Part shown: in pieces, positions 47,484-59,240 of the stretch
Layout of the letters: each line of letters starts with the position of its first letter
How positions within the stretch are numbered: position 1 is the first letter of the stretch
Assembly: GCF_030161415.1 (NCBI RefSeq)
Contig: NZ_BSSU01000004.1
Location: 206,900-270,899 of the forward strand
Source: Thalassotalea eurytherma
Lineage (GTDB): Bacteria > Pseudomonadota > Gammaproteobacteria > Enterobacterales > Alteromonadaceae
DNA length: 64,000 nt
Direction of reading: 5' to 3'
The notes under the pieces: generated by a model
Databases searched by the model: none
What the model saw: only the letters and a program-made list of their open reading frames with translations
Told to the model about the DNA's origin: nothing
Translations under genes and position numbers: made by a program

Positions 47484-47927
47484 ATGATCAAAGTTCAACA
47501 ACAAGACTTTGATCAAGCACACGAATATCAAACGCTGCTTAATAATACAGACGCAGATGGTGCCATAGTGACGTTCGTGGGTAAAGTGCGTAATCATAAT
47601 TTGGGTCAAAATGTAAAAGGTTTGCACCTTGAGCATTACCCTGAAATGACGCAAAAAGCATTAATGGATATTGTCCAACAAGCTAAAACTCGATGGAATT
47701 TAGGCAATGTCACTGTCATTCATCGAATAGGAGATTTACTCATAGGTGAGCAAATTGTATTTATTGGTGTTACCTCTGCACATCGAAAAAATGCGTTCGA
47801 AGCCTGTGAGTTTATTATTGATTATCTAAAAGTCTCTGCCCCTTTTTGGAAAAAAGAGTTAACGGATAATGGTGAGAAATGGCTTGAAGCAAGGAAAAGT
47901 GACGAGCAACAAGTAACAAAATGGTAA
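47484..47927 (+). CDS. moaE: Molybdopterin synthase large subunit MoaE
   Basis: 147 residues. Pairs with MoaD to convert precursor Z to molybdopterin. Signature parts are GAIVTFVGKVRNHN, LHLEHYPEMTQKAL, VIHRIGDLLIGE and the active-site Lys pair in APFWKKELT. Follows moaD by 3 bp. Confidence 0.96.
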   Translation: MIKVQQQDFDQAHEYQTLLNNTDADGAIVTFVGKVRNHNLGQNVKGLHLEHYPEMTQKALMDIVQQAKTRWNLGNVTVIHRIGDLLIGEQIVFIGVTSAHRKNAFEACEFIIDYLKVSAPFWKKELTDNGEKWLEARKSDEQQVTKW

Positions 47928-47931
47928 ACGC

Positions 47932-48726
47932 ATGGATGCAAAAAAAATGCTAGGCTTTAGTGCCTCATTAAAACAATTATGCTGGCCAAGCTTAGCTTGC
48001 TTAGTGTTCAGTGTTATTTCTTTTCAGAGTATTGGACAGACAAATACATTAAGGATCGCTGTCGCGTCTAGCTTTACTCCCGTATTAGAGAAAGTAGCCC
48101 CAGCTTTTAGTGACAAACATCAGGTCAAGCTAGAATTCATATCAGCATCTTCCGGCACGTTATTTCAGCAAATTATGTATGGTGCGCCATTTGATTTATT
48201 TTTAAGCGCTGATAGCAAGCGACCAGAAACGTTAGTCAACAACCAACGTGTCATTAGCAATAGTTTATATACTTATACGCAAGGGCAATTGGCATTATTT
48301 AGTCAAGAGCTAAAGCCATTAAATCAAGGTTTATTGGAAAACTACGTTGGTAAATTTGCCATAGCAAACCCCAAAACTGCTCCTTATGGTACTGCCGCAA
48401 AGCAAGTGATTAGCAAGCTCAACTTAACAGACAAATTACCCTTAATAACGGGGCAAAATGTTGCTCAAACCTATCAACAACTGCAATCGGGCAGTGTTGC
48501 TTTAGGTATTGTCTCACTAGGCCAACTAACGCTTAATAGTCAGTCAGGTTGGTTGATCCCTCAACGCTATTACGCGCCGATACTGCAGAAAATGGTGATA
48601 CCAAAGCAATCACGCAATGTGCAACTATCTCGTGAGTTTCAGCAGTATATATTGTCACAAGAAGTACAAAATCAGTTTAGCCATTGGGGATTTAAGCCAA
48701 TAGTAAATGACAGGGAGCGCAGCTAA
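47932..48726 (+). CDS. modA: Molybdate ABC transporter substrate-binding protein ModA
   Basis: 264 residues. N-terminal hydrophobic signal (LCWPSLACLVFSVISFQS) for export, then LRIAVASSFTPVLEKVAPAF and FISASSGTLFQQI, the anion-binding strands, with DLFLSADSKRPE. Captures molybdate (or tungstate) in the periplasm for ModBC. Its placement inside the moa operon is unusual in E. coli terms but common in marine groups. Confidence 0.93.
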   Translation: MDAKKMLGFSASLKQLCWPSLACLVFSVISFQSIGQTNTLRIAVASSFTPVLEKVAPAFSDKHQVKLEFISASSGTLFQQIMYGAPFDLFLSADSKRPETLVNNQRVISNSLYTYTQGQLALFSQELKPLNQGLLENYVGKFAIANPKTAPYGTAAKQVISKLNLTDKLPLITGQNVAQTYQQLQSGSVALGIVSLGQLTLNSQSGWLIPQRYYAPILQKMVIPKQSRNVQLSREFQQYILSQEVQNQFSHWGFKPIVNDRERS

Positions 48727-49412
48727 TGGACCACCCAGATATTTCAGCCCTTTGGCTAACCCTAAAACTCGCAGCGATAACCACGTTAATCTTACTGATT
48801 ATTTGCACGCCTATTGCATGGTGGTTGGCCAACCTAAAGTCTAGAGCGAAATTCTTGATTGAAGCGGTAATCACGCTCCCTTTAGTGCTACCGCCTACGG
48901 TTATAGGCTTTTATTTACTGATAGCCTTTGCGCCTAACGGTAATCTAGGACAAACTTGGCAATCACTTACCGGCCACCAACTCGCTTTTAGCTTTTCAGC
49001 AATTGTAATTGGCTCGTTGTTTTACTCGTTACCCTTTGTTGTTCAGCCTTTACAACGTGCATTTGAGCAATTAGGGACGGAATTATTGGAAGCTGGTGCA
49101 ATGCTCAATGCCAGTAAATTAGATCAGTTTTTTACGATTGTCCTGCCGCTGACGAAACCAAGTTTCATTACCGCAGCGACACTTGGCTTTGCCCATACCA
49201 TTGGCGAATTTGGCATTGTATTAATGATAGGTGGCAATATACCTGGCGAAACCCGCGTATTATCGTTAGCGCTTTTTGATCATGTCGAAGCCTTTGAGTA
49301 TCAGCAAGCTCATACCTTAGCGTTAAGCTTGTTATTCGGCTGTTTTGCATTATTGAGCTTTGTTGGTTTTATAAACCGAAAACCAACGCAACAAGCTGTC
49401 GGTGTGAGGTAA
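48726..49412 (+). CDS. modB: Molybdate ABC transporter permease ModB
   Basis: 228 residues, about five or six membrane spans. The EAA loop that contacts ModC is ELLEAGAMLNASKLDQFFTI-like (LEAGAMLNASKLDQF near residue 125). LPLVLPPTVIGFYLL is typical for ModB. Start overlaps the modA stop by 1 bp. Confidence 0.95.
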   Translation: MDHPDISALWLTLKLAAITTLILLIICTPIAWWLANLKSRAKFLIEAVITLPLVLPPTVIGFYLLIAFAPNGNLGQTWQSLTGHQLAFSFSAIVIGSLFYSLPFVVQPLQRAFEQLGTELLEAGAMLNASKLDQFFTIVLPLTKPSFITAATLGFAHTIGEFGIVLMIGGNIPGETRVLSLALFDHVEAFEYQQAHTLALSLLFGCFALLSFVGFINRKPTQQAVGVR

Positions 49413-49415
49413 ATA

Positions 49416-50486
49416 GTGATGCTAACAATTGATATCTCATGCCAACTCACTGACTTCAACTTAACCATCAACACAATAATAAATAGCAATGCGATTACCG
49501 GAATTTATGGTCGTTCTGGTGCAGGGAAAACAAGCCTATTGCGGGCAATCGCCGGCTTTCACCAAACGACAAAGGGCTGCATTCTATTTGATGATAAACC
49601 ATGGCTACAATCTTCAGGAAATATATTAATCAGTCCTGAGAATCGCCCTGTCTCAATGGTTTTTCAAGAGGCCCGTTTATTTCCTCATTTAAGTATCTCT
49701 CAGAATTTACGATATGCGCAGAAACGATGTAAAAATTCGAAAATTCATTATAGTAACCTAGTTGAAACGATGGGCATCAAGCCCCTTCTTGCTAAAGATA
49801 TCAATACGTTGTCTGGCGGAGAGAAGCAACGTATAGCCTTAGCAAGAGCTATACTGGCAGAGCCTAAACTATTGCTATTAGATGAGCCACTCAGTGCATT
49901 AGATACCGGCAGTAGGAAACAATTTATCGGCCTACTTAGAGAAATACACAAAATCTATAAAATCTCTATGCTATTTATTTCTCACCAAATTGCTGAAATT
50001 GAGCAACTTACCGATGAAATGATGGTTATTGAACATGGGAAAATGACACATTTTGGTAAAACTGCTGATGTGATTTATGCCTTAAGTGATTTAGGGGATA
50101 TCAAGGAGCAAACGAGTTTAGATTTACTTATTAATAAATCACTGCCTGATTTTGGTATTACTGAGCTGCTGTTATTTAATGACCAAAAGCTTTATCTACC
50201 AAGTCACTATATAGCGGAACACCAAAAAACACGGGTTCGCTGCAATGTCATGTCAACTGACATTAGTATTAGTGTGACACCCCCTTCTTCAACGTCTTTA
50301 ATGAATGTCATTCCTGTTGTTATCAATAAAATCGTTAAGCTACATAACAAAGCTAAACTGCAAGTGAGTTATCAACACCAACGATTTTTCGTTACGATTT
50401 CCCTCTATTCTTTATTAAGTTTAGAGCTTGATATCCAGCAACAGGTCTATATTCAATTTAAAGCTAGCGCGTTAAAAACAATTTGA
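49416..50486 (+). CDS. modC: Molybdate ABC transporter ATPase ModC
   Basis: 356 residues. Walker A GRSGAGKTSL near residue 32, ABC signature LSGGEKQRIALARA near 128, Walker B LLLLDEPLSAL, and a switch His in LFISHQ. The C-terminal 80 residues form the molybdate-binding TOBE-like domain. Powers uptake with ModAB. Confidence 0.95.
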   Translation: MMLTIDISCQLTDFNLTINTIINSNAITGIYGRSGAGKTSLLRAIAGFHQTTKGCILFDDKPWLQSSGNILISPENRPVSMVFQEARLFPHLSISQNLRYAQKRCKNSKIHYSNLVETMGIKPLLAKDINTLSGGEKQRIALARAILAEPKLLLLDEPLSALDTGSRKQFIGLLREIHKIYKISMLFISHQIAEIEQLTDEMMVIEHGKMTHFGKTADVIYALSDLGDIKEQTSLDLLINKSLPDFGITELLLFNDQKLYLPSHYIAEHQKTRVRCNVMSTDISISVTPPSSTSLMNVIPVVINKIVKLHNKAKLQVSYQHQRFFVTISLYSLLSLELDIQQQVYIQFKASALKTI

Positions 50487-50496
50487 TGGAGTTTCT

Positions 50497-51255
50497 GTGT
50501 TAAGCACTCAAGAGCAATTGAAGTATCAACGTCAAATAATGCTGGCCAAAGTTGGTGAGCAGGGGCAATTGGCGTTACGAAACGCCAAGGTGTTAGTGGT
50601 TGGCTTAGGCGGTTTAGGAAACCCTGTAGCCATGTATTTGTCTGCAGCGGGTGTGGGTGAGCTATTTTTAGCTGACGGCGATATTGTTGATGAAAGTAAC
50701 CTGCAACGCCAAATATTATTTACGCCTAACGATGTTGGTAGCAATAAAGCAGACATAGTAGCACAGCGATTAACGGCACAAAATCCTGATGTAGATATCG
50801 AAATTATTGATGAAATGCTCGATGAAGAAACAGCAGATTATTATTGCTCGCTCGTAGACGTCGTTATTGACTGTACCGACAATATTGATAGTAGATTCAT
50901 TTTAAACAAGTGCTGTTTTAACCAAAATAAAACCCTGATTTCTGGTGCTGCTACAGGCTTTGATGGTCAGTGCTTTATATTAAACCGGCAAAGTGATGAA
51001 CCGACACCGCAAAGTTGTTATCAATGTATGATCCCGTCAAAAGAGCATGCGCCTGCATTAAATTGTCAAACAGTAGGTATTGTTGGTCCGGTGCTCGGTA
51101 TCATTGGCTCTATACAAGCCTTGATGTGTATTAAAGTGATTATTGGGATAAAGGTGCCAACTCATCAACTCTTGGTTTTCGATGGTCTATTTCAGCAGTG
51201 GCAAGAATTTAAAGTAACGGCAAACAAGCAATGCCCTGTTTGCCGCGCAAGTTAA
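50497..51255 (+). CDS. moeB: Molybdopterin-synthase adenylyltransferase MoeB
   Basis: 252 residues. E1-like enzyme that adenylylates the MoaD C-terminus. Nucleotide loop VLVVGLGGLGNPVAMYL, ESNLQRQILF, and zinc ligands in CYQCMIP and CPVCRAS. GTG start with GGAG five bases ahead. ThiF is a close relative; the Mo context favours MoeB. Last gene of the moa-mod operon; it ends 2 bp from the convergent cyclophilin gene, with no terminator between. Confidence 0.92.
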   Translation: MLSTQEQLKYQRQIMLAKVGEQGQLALRNAKVLVVGLGGLGNPVAMYLSAAGVGELFLADGDIVDESNLQRQILFTPNDVGSNKADIVAQRLTAQNPDVDIEIIDEMLDEETADYYCSLVDVVIDCTDNIDSRFILNKCCFNQNKTLISGAATGFDGQCFILNRQSDEPTPQSCYQCMIPSKEHAPALNCQTVGIVGPVLGIIGSIQALMCIKVIIGIKVPTHQLLVFDGLFQQWQEFKVTANKQCPVCRAS

Positions 51256-51257
51256 TG

Positions 51258-52013
51258 CTATTTTCTAAATAAACGCATTAAACCGAGTAAACCGATAAGC
51301 ATCAATGGCATTGAACCACCTGAACTCGAATCGTCACCACCCGGATCTGGCGTTGGCGTTATCGGTTCAAAGATATTTGGTACTTTGTCGACTGAATCTT
51401 CAGTGTCTGTTGAGCTATCAGACACAGTAATAGAAATAATTTTGACAAGATTTGCATCTGTTGGCGTTACGTTAGATGTGCAATCGCTATCAGAGAAGTC
51501 AACCATAGGTACATCACCACAAGTCTCTAATTGATTAATTTGCTCAACTACGTTCATACCAGAAACAACTTGACCAAAAACGGTAAAACCTTCGTTTTGT
51601 AAGTCTAAGTTTGCGCTATTATTACCTACATTGAAAAACCATTGACTGGTCGCACTATCAGGGTCACCAGCAACTTTCGCCATAGCAATCGTGCCTTCAA
51701 TATTTGACCATTCAGGCTCGTTGTCTACCGTACCATTCACATCAATAGGTTGTAATGTTTCACCATCAAAAGTGAAGCCACCACCTTGCACAACAAAATC
51801 CTCTACACTGCGGTGAATCACAGTATCAACATAGCTTTGCTCATTAACATACGTTAAAAAGTTAGCGACTGTTTTTGGCGTTGATTGATCAAACAGGTTT
51901 ACTTGAATAGTACCTTGAGTGGTTTCGATGTCGACTACAGTAGCAAAACTTGCTGGTACAAAAGATAAACCAGCGGCAATCCCTACTGCTTTTATAAGAG
52001 ATTTGTTTGTCAT
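51258..52013 (-). CDS. Exported cyclophilin-type peptidyl-prolyl isomerase with GlyGly-CTERM-like tail
   Basis: 251 residues. Signal peptide MTNKSLIKAVGIAAGLSFVP, cleaved near SFA. The cyclophilin domain (about 25-200) has VDIETTQGTIQVNLFDQ, VIHRSVEDFVVQGGGF and the NVGNNSANLDLQNEGFTVFG block. A Pro/Asp/Ser-rich linker leads to SSSGGSMPLMLIGLLGLM plus a basic end, the layout of GlyGly-CTERM rhombosortase signals. It would assist folding at the cell surface or in the periplasm. Confidence 0.88.
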   Translation of the reverse strand: MTNKSLIKAVGIAAGLSFVPASFATVVDIETTQGTIQVNLFDQSTPKTVANFLTYVNEQSYVDTVIHRSVEDFVVQGGGFTFDGETLQPIDVNGTVDNEPEWSNIEGTIAMAKVAGDPDSATSQWFFNVGNNSANLDLQNEGFTVFGQVVSGMNVVEQINQLETCGDVPMVDFSDSDCTSNVTPTDANLVKIISITVSDSSTDTEDSVDKVPNIFEPITPTPDPGGDDSSSGGSMPLMLIGLLGLMRLFRK

Positions 52014-52082
52014 GATATTTTCTATTTATGTGAAGGATATTTATTACGCCACTTGAGCAAGTCAAGCAACGTAACCTTAAAT

Positions 52083-52664
52083 TTAGCTTAATGCTTGGGC
52101 GACTAACTTGCCAAGGTGCGGAGGCAATGTCAATGACAAGGCTATATCTTTTGCTTGGTCCGACATTTTTTTCCATGTTTTTTGCACAATAGAGATGATT
52201 TTTTCATCGCTATGCTTTTCAGCAAATGGACCGAAGTAATGCATAAGAAAAACGAGACATGCAACGTCTTCTAGTGTTTGCGCATCAGGGTTTGATTTCA
52301 ATCGTTCCTTTTTAAGCATACTTGCCGTTTGATTTGCTTCCTGCTCACTATAACCTTTACTTAACATCAATTCGTGGGCTGTTTCAGCATGAAATACGCC
52401 TAAAGCAGTTCGCCACGCATAATAACCTGCTTTTCCCATAGGGTATTCTTGACGCGCAATATGCCAGCGCTTTACATGTTGAGCTCGCACTGCAATTTGT
52501 AACAGCTCATTAGCGCCAGGCCAATAAGTAAGTAAGCATTCACTCATACGTTGACCATATAAAAATTCTTTAGGTTGAGCTATACCTTCAACAATTTCTT
52601 GATTTTGGTCTTGGCGATTAATTTCATCAATTTCGTCGAGTACTGATTGAAGTTTTGAGGTCAT
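52083..52664 (-). CDS. DUF4202 protein
   Basis: 193 residues from ATG 52664; an ATG at 52679 is also in frame. All-helical, His-rich, with ELLQIAVRAQHVKRWHIARQ, then GYYAWRTALGVFHAE, an HD-like arrangement of histidines (VRAQHVKRW, FHAE). Later EDVACLVFLMHYFGPFAEKH. The DUF4202 family has no assigned reaction; the histidine pattern suggests a metal-dependent hydrolase (inference). Divergent from pyrG. Confidence 0.8.
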   Translation of the reverse strand: MTSKLQSVLDEIDEINRQDQNQEIVEGIAQPKEFLYGQRMSECLLTYWPGANELLQIAVRAQHVKRWHIARQEYPMGKAGYYAWRTALGVFHAETAHELMLSKGYSEQEANQTASMLKKERLKSNPDAQTLEDVACLVFLMHYFGPFAEKHSDEKIISIVQKTWKKMSDQAKDIALSLTLPPHLGKLVAQALS

Positions 52665-52766
52665 GATTCTACTACGCATATATTGATTAAAAGTTAGATG
52701 AACTAGTGTAACCTCGTACTATATAAATTCTAGCGAAAAATTTAACGAATAATACGATAAGGTAAC

Positions 52767-52795
52767 TTGTTGTTATGGGCATGTTTACGTATAAT
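52767..52795 (+). promoter_or_regulatory. pyrG promoter
   Basis: TTGTTG and TATAAT are separated by exactly 17 bp, about 85 bp before the pyrG ATG. Confidence 0.6.
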
Positions 52796-52832
52796 GTCGC
52801 CCCGTCTTGCTATACTTGATTTTTAATTCTAA

Positions 52833-54518
<1,686 letters not shown>

Positions 54519-54520
54519 TT

Positions 54521-54548
54521 AAAAACCGTAGCCAAGCTACGGTTTTTT
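54521..54548 (+). terminator. pyrG terminator
   Basis: AAAAACCGTAGC-CAA-GCTACGGTTTTT, perfect stem with T run. Confidence 0.9.
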
Positions 54549-54629
54549 TATATGATTTTTACAACAATCCAAGCACGCTATTGTGCTTTAGTTAAATTTA
54601 TTAAGCCCACGCAAGGGCGACGTGTATGA

Positions 54630-55937
<1,308 letters not shown>

Positions 55938-55951
55938 CAGATCTTAGCTAT

Positions 55952-55981
55952 AAAAATACCGCACACGTTGCGGTATTTTTT
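55952..55981 (+). terminator. eno terminator
   Basis: AAAATACCGCA and TGCGGTATTTT form an 11-bp stem ending in a T run. Confidence 0.9.
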
Positions 55982-56540
55982 TGCCTGATATTCTACACAA
56001 AAAGACAATGAAAACTTTAAGCATTTATCAAGCTTTACGCCTAAATACTTTCTAGTTCTGTGATTATCTCACTTCATATTGTCGGGGTGCCGACTTCACC
56101 CAAAAGGGAATAACCGCCTGTTTCCCTCTTGGAACTCCCTCGGCGTCCAACGCAATAGAAGACAATAATTTTAAACTTGTGCTTTTTTACTGTTCCTGAT
56201 GAATAGGCATCCCTGCCTTAGCATCAGTATTCTGCTTCCTGCCTCAAACAGTTAAAAGCTTACAAGCTAAAAATTATTCTATTGCAATGGCACGGATGTG
56301 TAATTCGAGGCTCACTGTATTTTCGTAACAGCCCAGTTCAAGCCTAGTTTGATGATAACCACCTACGATATTAGGTAGTTTAGGGCAGTAAACAAAAAGC
56401 CCGTAATCGATGATTACGGGCTTTTTTAATTGCTCTAGCTTGAGGACGGGTTAATAAGTTAAATTACCTACATTGAACGAACAAGCTTACTACCTTAGTC
56501 TTTCTAGCAAGTAATTTATTAATCCGTTCTCAAGTTACAA
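55982..56540. other. 559-bp structured gap without clear gene
   Basis: Several hairpins: GTCGG-GGTG-CCGAC (near 56082), GGGAA..TTCCC (near 56107), AGGCA-TCCC-TGCCT (near 56205). A diverged inverted repeat lies at about 56150-56182 and 56263-56295 (GCAATAGAA and TTCTATTGC cores). It ends with a perfect terminator at 56394-56426. This could be an ncRNA gene or a dispersed palindromic element; no ORF is convincing. Confidence 0.45.
56394..56426. terminator. Strong bidirectional terminator
   Basis: AAAAAGCCCGTAATC-GAT-GATTACGGGCTTTTT, a perfect 15-bp stem. It lies about 115 bp past the ETF-QO stop on the minus strand, or ends an unseen plus-strand transcript. Confidence 0.88.
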
Positions 56541-58190
56541 CTACATATTAGGGTAGTTTGGACCACCAGCACCTTCTGGCGTTACCCAAGTGATGTTTTG
56601 ACTTGGATCTTTAATATCACAGGTCTTACAGTGAATACAGTTTTGCGAGTTAATGACAAACTTATCGCCTTCTTCCGTCGCTTGAATCTCATATACACCA
56701 GCAGGACAATAACGTTGTGCAGGCTCTGCATATTTTTCCAAGTTAACCGTCATAGGAATCATCGCGTCTGCTAATTGTAAATGGCAACGCTGATCTTCCT
56801 CATGATTGGTATTTGATAAAAATACTGAAGATAATCGATCAAAGCTTAATACGCCATCAGGTTTGGCATACTGAATAGTAGGAGCATCACCTGCAAGCTT
56901 TAACTGCTCATGATCTAACGATTCGTCTTTAAAGTTAAACGGTAATTTACCACCAAAGAAGTTTTGATCAACTGTGTTGTATGCTCCACCAAAGAAAGTA
57001 CCAAACTTATGCATTGCTGGACCAAAGTTGCGTGTATTGTATAACTCATCGTATAACCAAGATGCTTTAAAGTTTTCTTCGTAGCTTGTTAAATCTTTGC
57101 CACCTTCATCACCAGACACAAGCGCATCAACGATTGTTTCGGCAGCTAACATACCCGTTTTGATAGCAGTATGGTTACCTTTGATCTTCGCGAAATTAAT
57201 TGTACCGGCATCACAACCAATTAATAACCCACCAGGCATTGATTGTTTCGGTAATGAGTTAAAACCACCTTTTGCAAGCGCTCTAGCGCCGTAAGAGACA
57301 CGTTTAGCACCTTTTAGGTACTGACTAATGGTTGGGTGATGTTTGTATCGCTGAAACTCTTCAAACGGGCTTAGGTGAGGATTTGAGTAATTCAAATCGA
57401 TAATCATACCTACAAACACTTGATTGTTTTCTGCGTGATACAAATAACCACCGCCACCAGTTTTACTGTCTAATGGCCAACCAGCAGTATGTACAACTAA
57501 GCCTTCTTGATGTAACTCAGGATCAATATCCCAAATTTCTTTAAAACCCAGGCCGTAATGTTGTGGTGATTTACCTTCGTCTAGGTTGAACTTACTAATA
57601 AGCTCTTTTCCTAAGTGACCACGACAACCTTCAGCAAAAACTGTGTATTTAGCACGAAGTTCCATACCTGGCATATATGAGTCTTTTTCGTTGCCATTTT
57701 CGTCAACGCCCATATCACCGGTTAAAATCCCCGCTACAGAACCATCTTCTTGGTAAATAACTTCTTGTGCAGCAAAACCAGGGAAGATCTCAACACCCAT
57801 TTCTTCAGCTTGCTCAGCTAACCAACGACAAATATTCCCCATAGAAACAATGTAGTTTCCTTCATTGTGCATGGTTTTAGGTACAGCAAAGCCGGGTAAC
57901 TTAACTGATTTATCTTCGCCATTTAAGAAGTAAATATCATCGCCTTTCACTTCAGTGTTTAACGGCGCCCCCTTTTCTTTCCAATCAGGGAATAATTCAT
58001 TTAGTGAGCGTGGTTCAAAAACGGCACCTGACAGAATATGTGCGCCTACTTCCGAGCCCTTTTCAACGACACAAACCATTAATTCTTGGTCTTTTTCTTG
58101 CGCTAATTGCATTAAACGACAAGCTGTAGCCAAGCCTGATGGACCTGCTCCAACGATGACGACATCAAACTCCATCGATTCGCGTTCCAT
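56541..58190 (-). CDS. Electron transfer flavoprotein-ubiquinone oxidoreductase
   Basis: 549 residues. Takes electrons from reduced ETF and passes them to ubiquinone at the membrane. N-terminal FAD loop FDVVIVGAGPSGLATACRL, central GGFNSLPKQSMPGGLLIGCDAG, and a C-terminal ferredoxin-like 4Fe-4S site with CPAGVYE and CIHCKTCDI. ATG 58175 is an alternative start. Divergent from etfBA, its electron donor, across a gap with two shared operator-like palindromes. Confidence 0.96.
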   Translation of the reverse strand: MERESMEFDVVIVGAGPSGLATACRLMQLAQEKDQELMVCVVEKGSEVGAHILSGAVFEPRSLNELFPDWKEKGAPLNTEVKGDDIYFLNGEDKSVKLPGFAVPKTMHNEGNYIVSMGNICRWLAEQAEEMGVEIFPGFAAQEVIYQEDGSVAGILTGDMGVDENGNEKDSYMPGMELRAKYTVFAEGCRGHLGKELISKFNLDEGKSPQHYGLGFKEIWDIDPELHQEGLVVHTAGWPLDSKTGGGGYLYHAENNQVFVGMIIDLNYSNPHLSPFEEFQRYKHHPTISQYLKGAKRVSYGARALAKGGFNSLPKQSMPGGLLIGCDAGTINFAKIKGNHTAIKTGMLAAETIVDALVSGDEGGKDLTSYEENFKASWLYDELYNTRNFGPAMHKFGTFFGGAYNTVDQNFFGGKLPFNFKDESLDHEQLKLAGDAPTIQYAKPDGVLSFDRLSSVFLSNTNHEEDQRCHLQLADAMIPMTVNLEKYAEPAQRYCPAGVYEIQATEEGDKFVINSQNCIHCKTCDIKDPSQNITWVTPEGAGGPNYPNM

Positions 58191-58225
58191 ATTTCACCTC
58201 TTTTTATAATAAGTATATTTGTTAA

Positions 58226-58264
58226 ATTCAAACACTCGTTTGAATTTAAAACACTTGTTTGATA
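58226..58264. promoter_or_regulatory. Two tandem PsrA-like operators
   Basis: ATTCAAAC-ACTC-GTTTGAAT is a perfect 8-bp inverted repeat; TTTAAAAC-ACTT-GTTTGATA follows 19 bp on. Both fit the (G/C)AAAC-N4-GTTT(G/C) form bound by the fatty-acid-responsive TetR regulator PsrA, known to control ETF genes in related groups. Confidence 0.72.
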
Positions 58265-58484
58265 GTATCAAGTTATTATAAATAATTTATGGATAAATTC
58301 TATCCTGTAAATAACTATTTACTTGATATCAGTTAATTGATAGTAAATGTCATCAGGTTTATCTTCGTTAACATTGACCTGACGACAAAGTATAGATAGG
58401 CTCACATGCCATAAAATAATAACTAGCCAGAAACCATTCTGGTAAGTATTCCAACACAGTTTTATACAGAAACAAGTAGAGGCG

Positions 58485-59240
58485 ATGATGAAAGTATTAG
58501 TCCCGATAAAACGTGTGATTGACTATAACGTCAAAGTACGCGTTAAACCTGATAACTCAGACGTTGATTTAACCAACGTTAAAATGGCAATTAACCCATT
58601 TTGTGAAATCGCAGTAGAAGAAGCTGTTCGCTTAAAAGAAGCCGGCACAGCAACTGAAATCGTTGCAGTATCAATTGGTGACAAAAAGTGTCAAGAACAG
58701 TTGAGAACGGCGCTAGCACTTGGCGCAGACCGAGCAATTCAAATTGAAACTGAAGAAACATTAGATTCTTTGAATATTGCTAAACTATTGCAAAAAATTG
58801 TTGATGAAGAACAACCTGGTTTAGTTATTTTAGGTAAACAATCTATCGACAGTGACAATAACCAAACAGGTCAAATGCTTGCAGCGCTAACTGGTATGGC
58901 TCAAGGTACATTTGCTTCTGAAGTTAAAGTAGATGGCGATAAAGTCAACGTTACTCGTGAAGTTGACGGTGGTTTGCAAACAGTTGCACTGAACCTTCCA
59001 GCTATCGTAACAACTGACCTTCGTTTAAACGAACCTCGTTACGCTAAATTACCAGATATTATGAAAGCTAAGCGTAAGCCTTTAGATGTTAAAGCAGCGG
59101 GCGATTTTGGTATTGATTTATCACCACGCGCTACCTTGTTAAAAGTAGCTCCTCCAGCAGAGCGCAGTGCTGGTGTTGTTGTTGAAAGCGTTGATGAATT
59201 AGTAGAAAAGTTAAAGAATGAAGCGAAGGTGATTTCATAA
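58485..59240 (+). CDS. etfB: Electron transfer flavoprotein beta subunit
   Basis: 251 residues. Binds AMP and with EtfA forms the FAD heterodimer that collects electrons from acyl-CoA dehydrogenases. Start [20 protein letters not shown], then [37 protein letters not shown] and [19 protein letters not shown]. Two ATGs at the start. Its stop overlaps etfA by 1 bp. Confidence 0.97.
   Translation: MMKVLVPIKRVIDYNVKVRVKPDNSDVDLTNVKMAINPFCEIAVEEAVRLKEAGTATEIVAVSIGDKKCQEQLRTALALGADRAIQIETEETLDSLNIAKLLQKIVDEEQPGLVILGKQSIDSDNNQTGQMLAALTGMAQGTFASEVKVDGDKVNVTREVDGGLQTVALNLPAIVTTDLRLNEPRYAKLPDIMKAKRKPLDVKAAGDFGIDLSPRATLLKVAPPAERSAGVVVESVDELVEKLKNEAKVIS

Noticed and set aside
56060..56180. Short minus-strand frame reading GRRGSSKRETGGYSLL in the eno-ETF-QO gap
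   Set aside because: No start with ribosome site and bounded by stops; explained by the hairpin-rich noncoding sequence.
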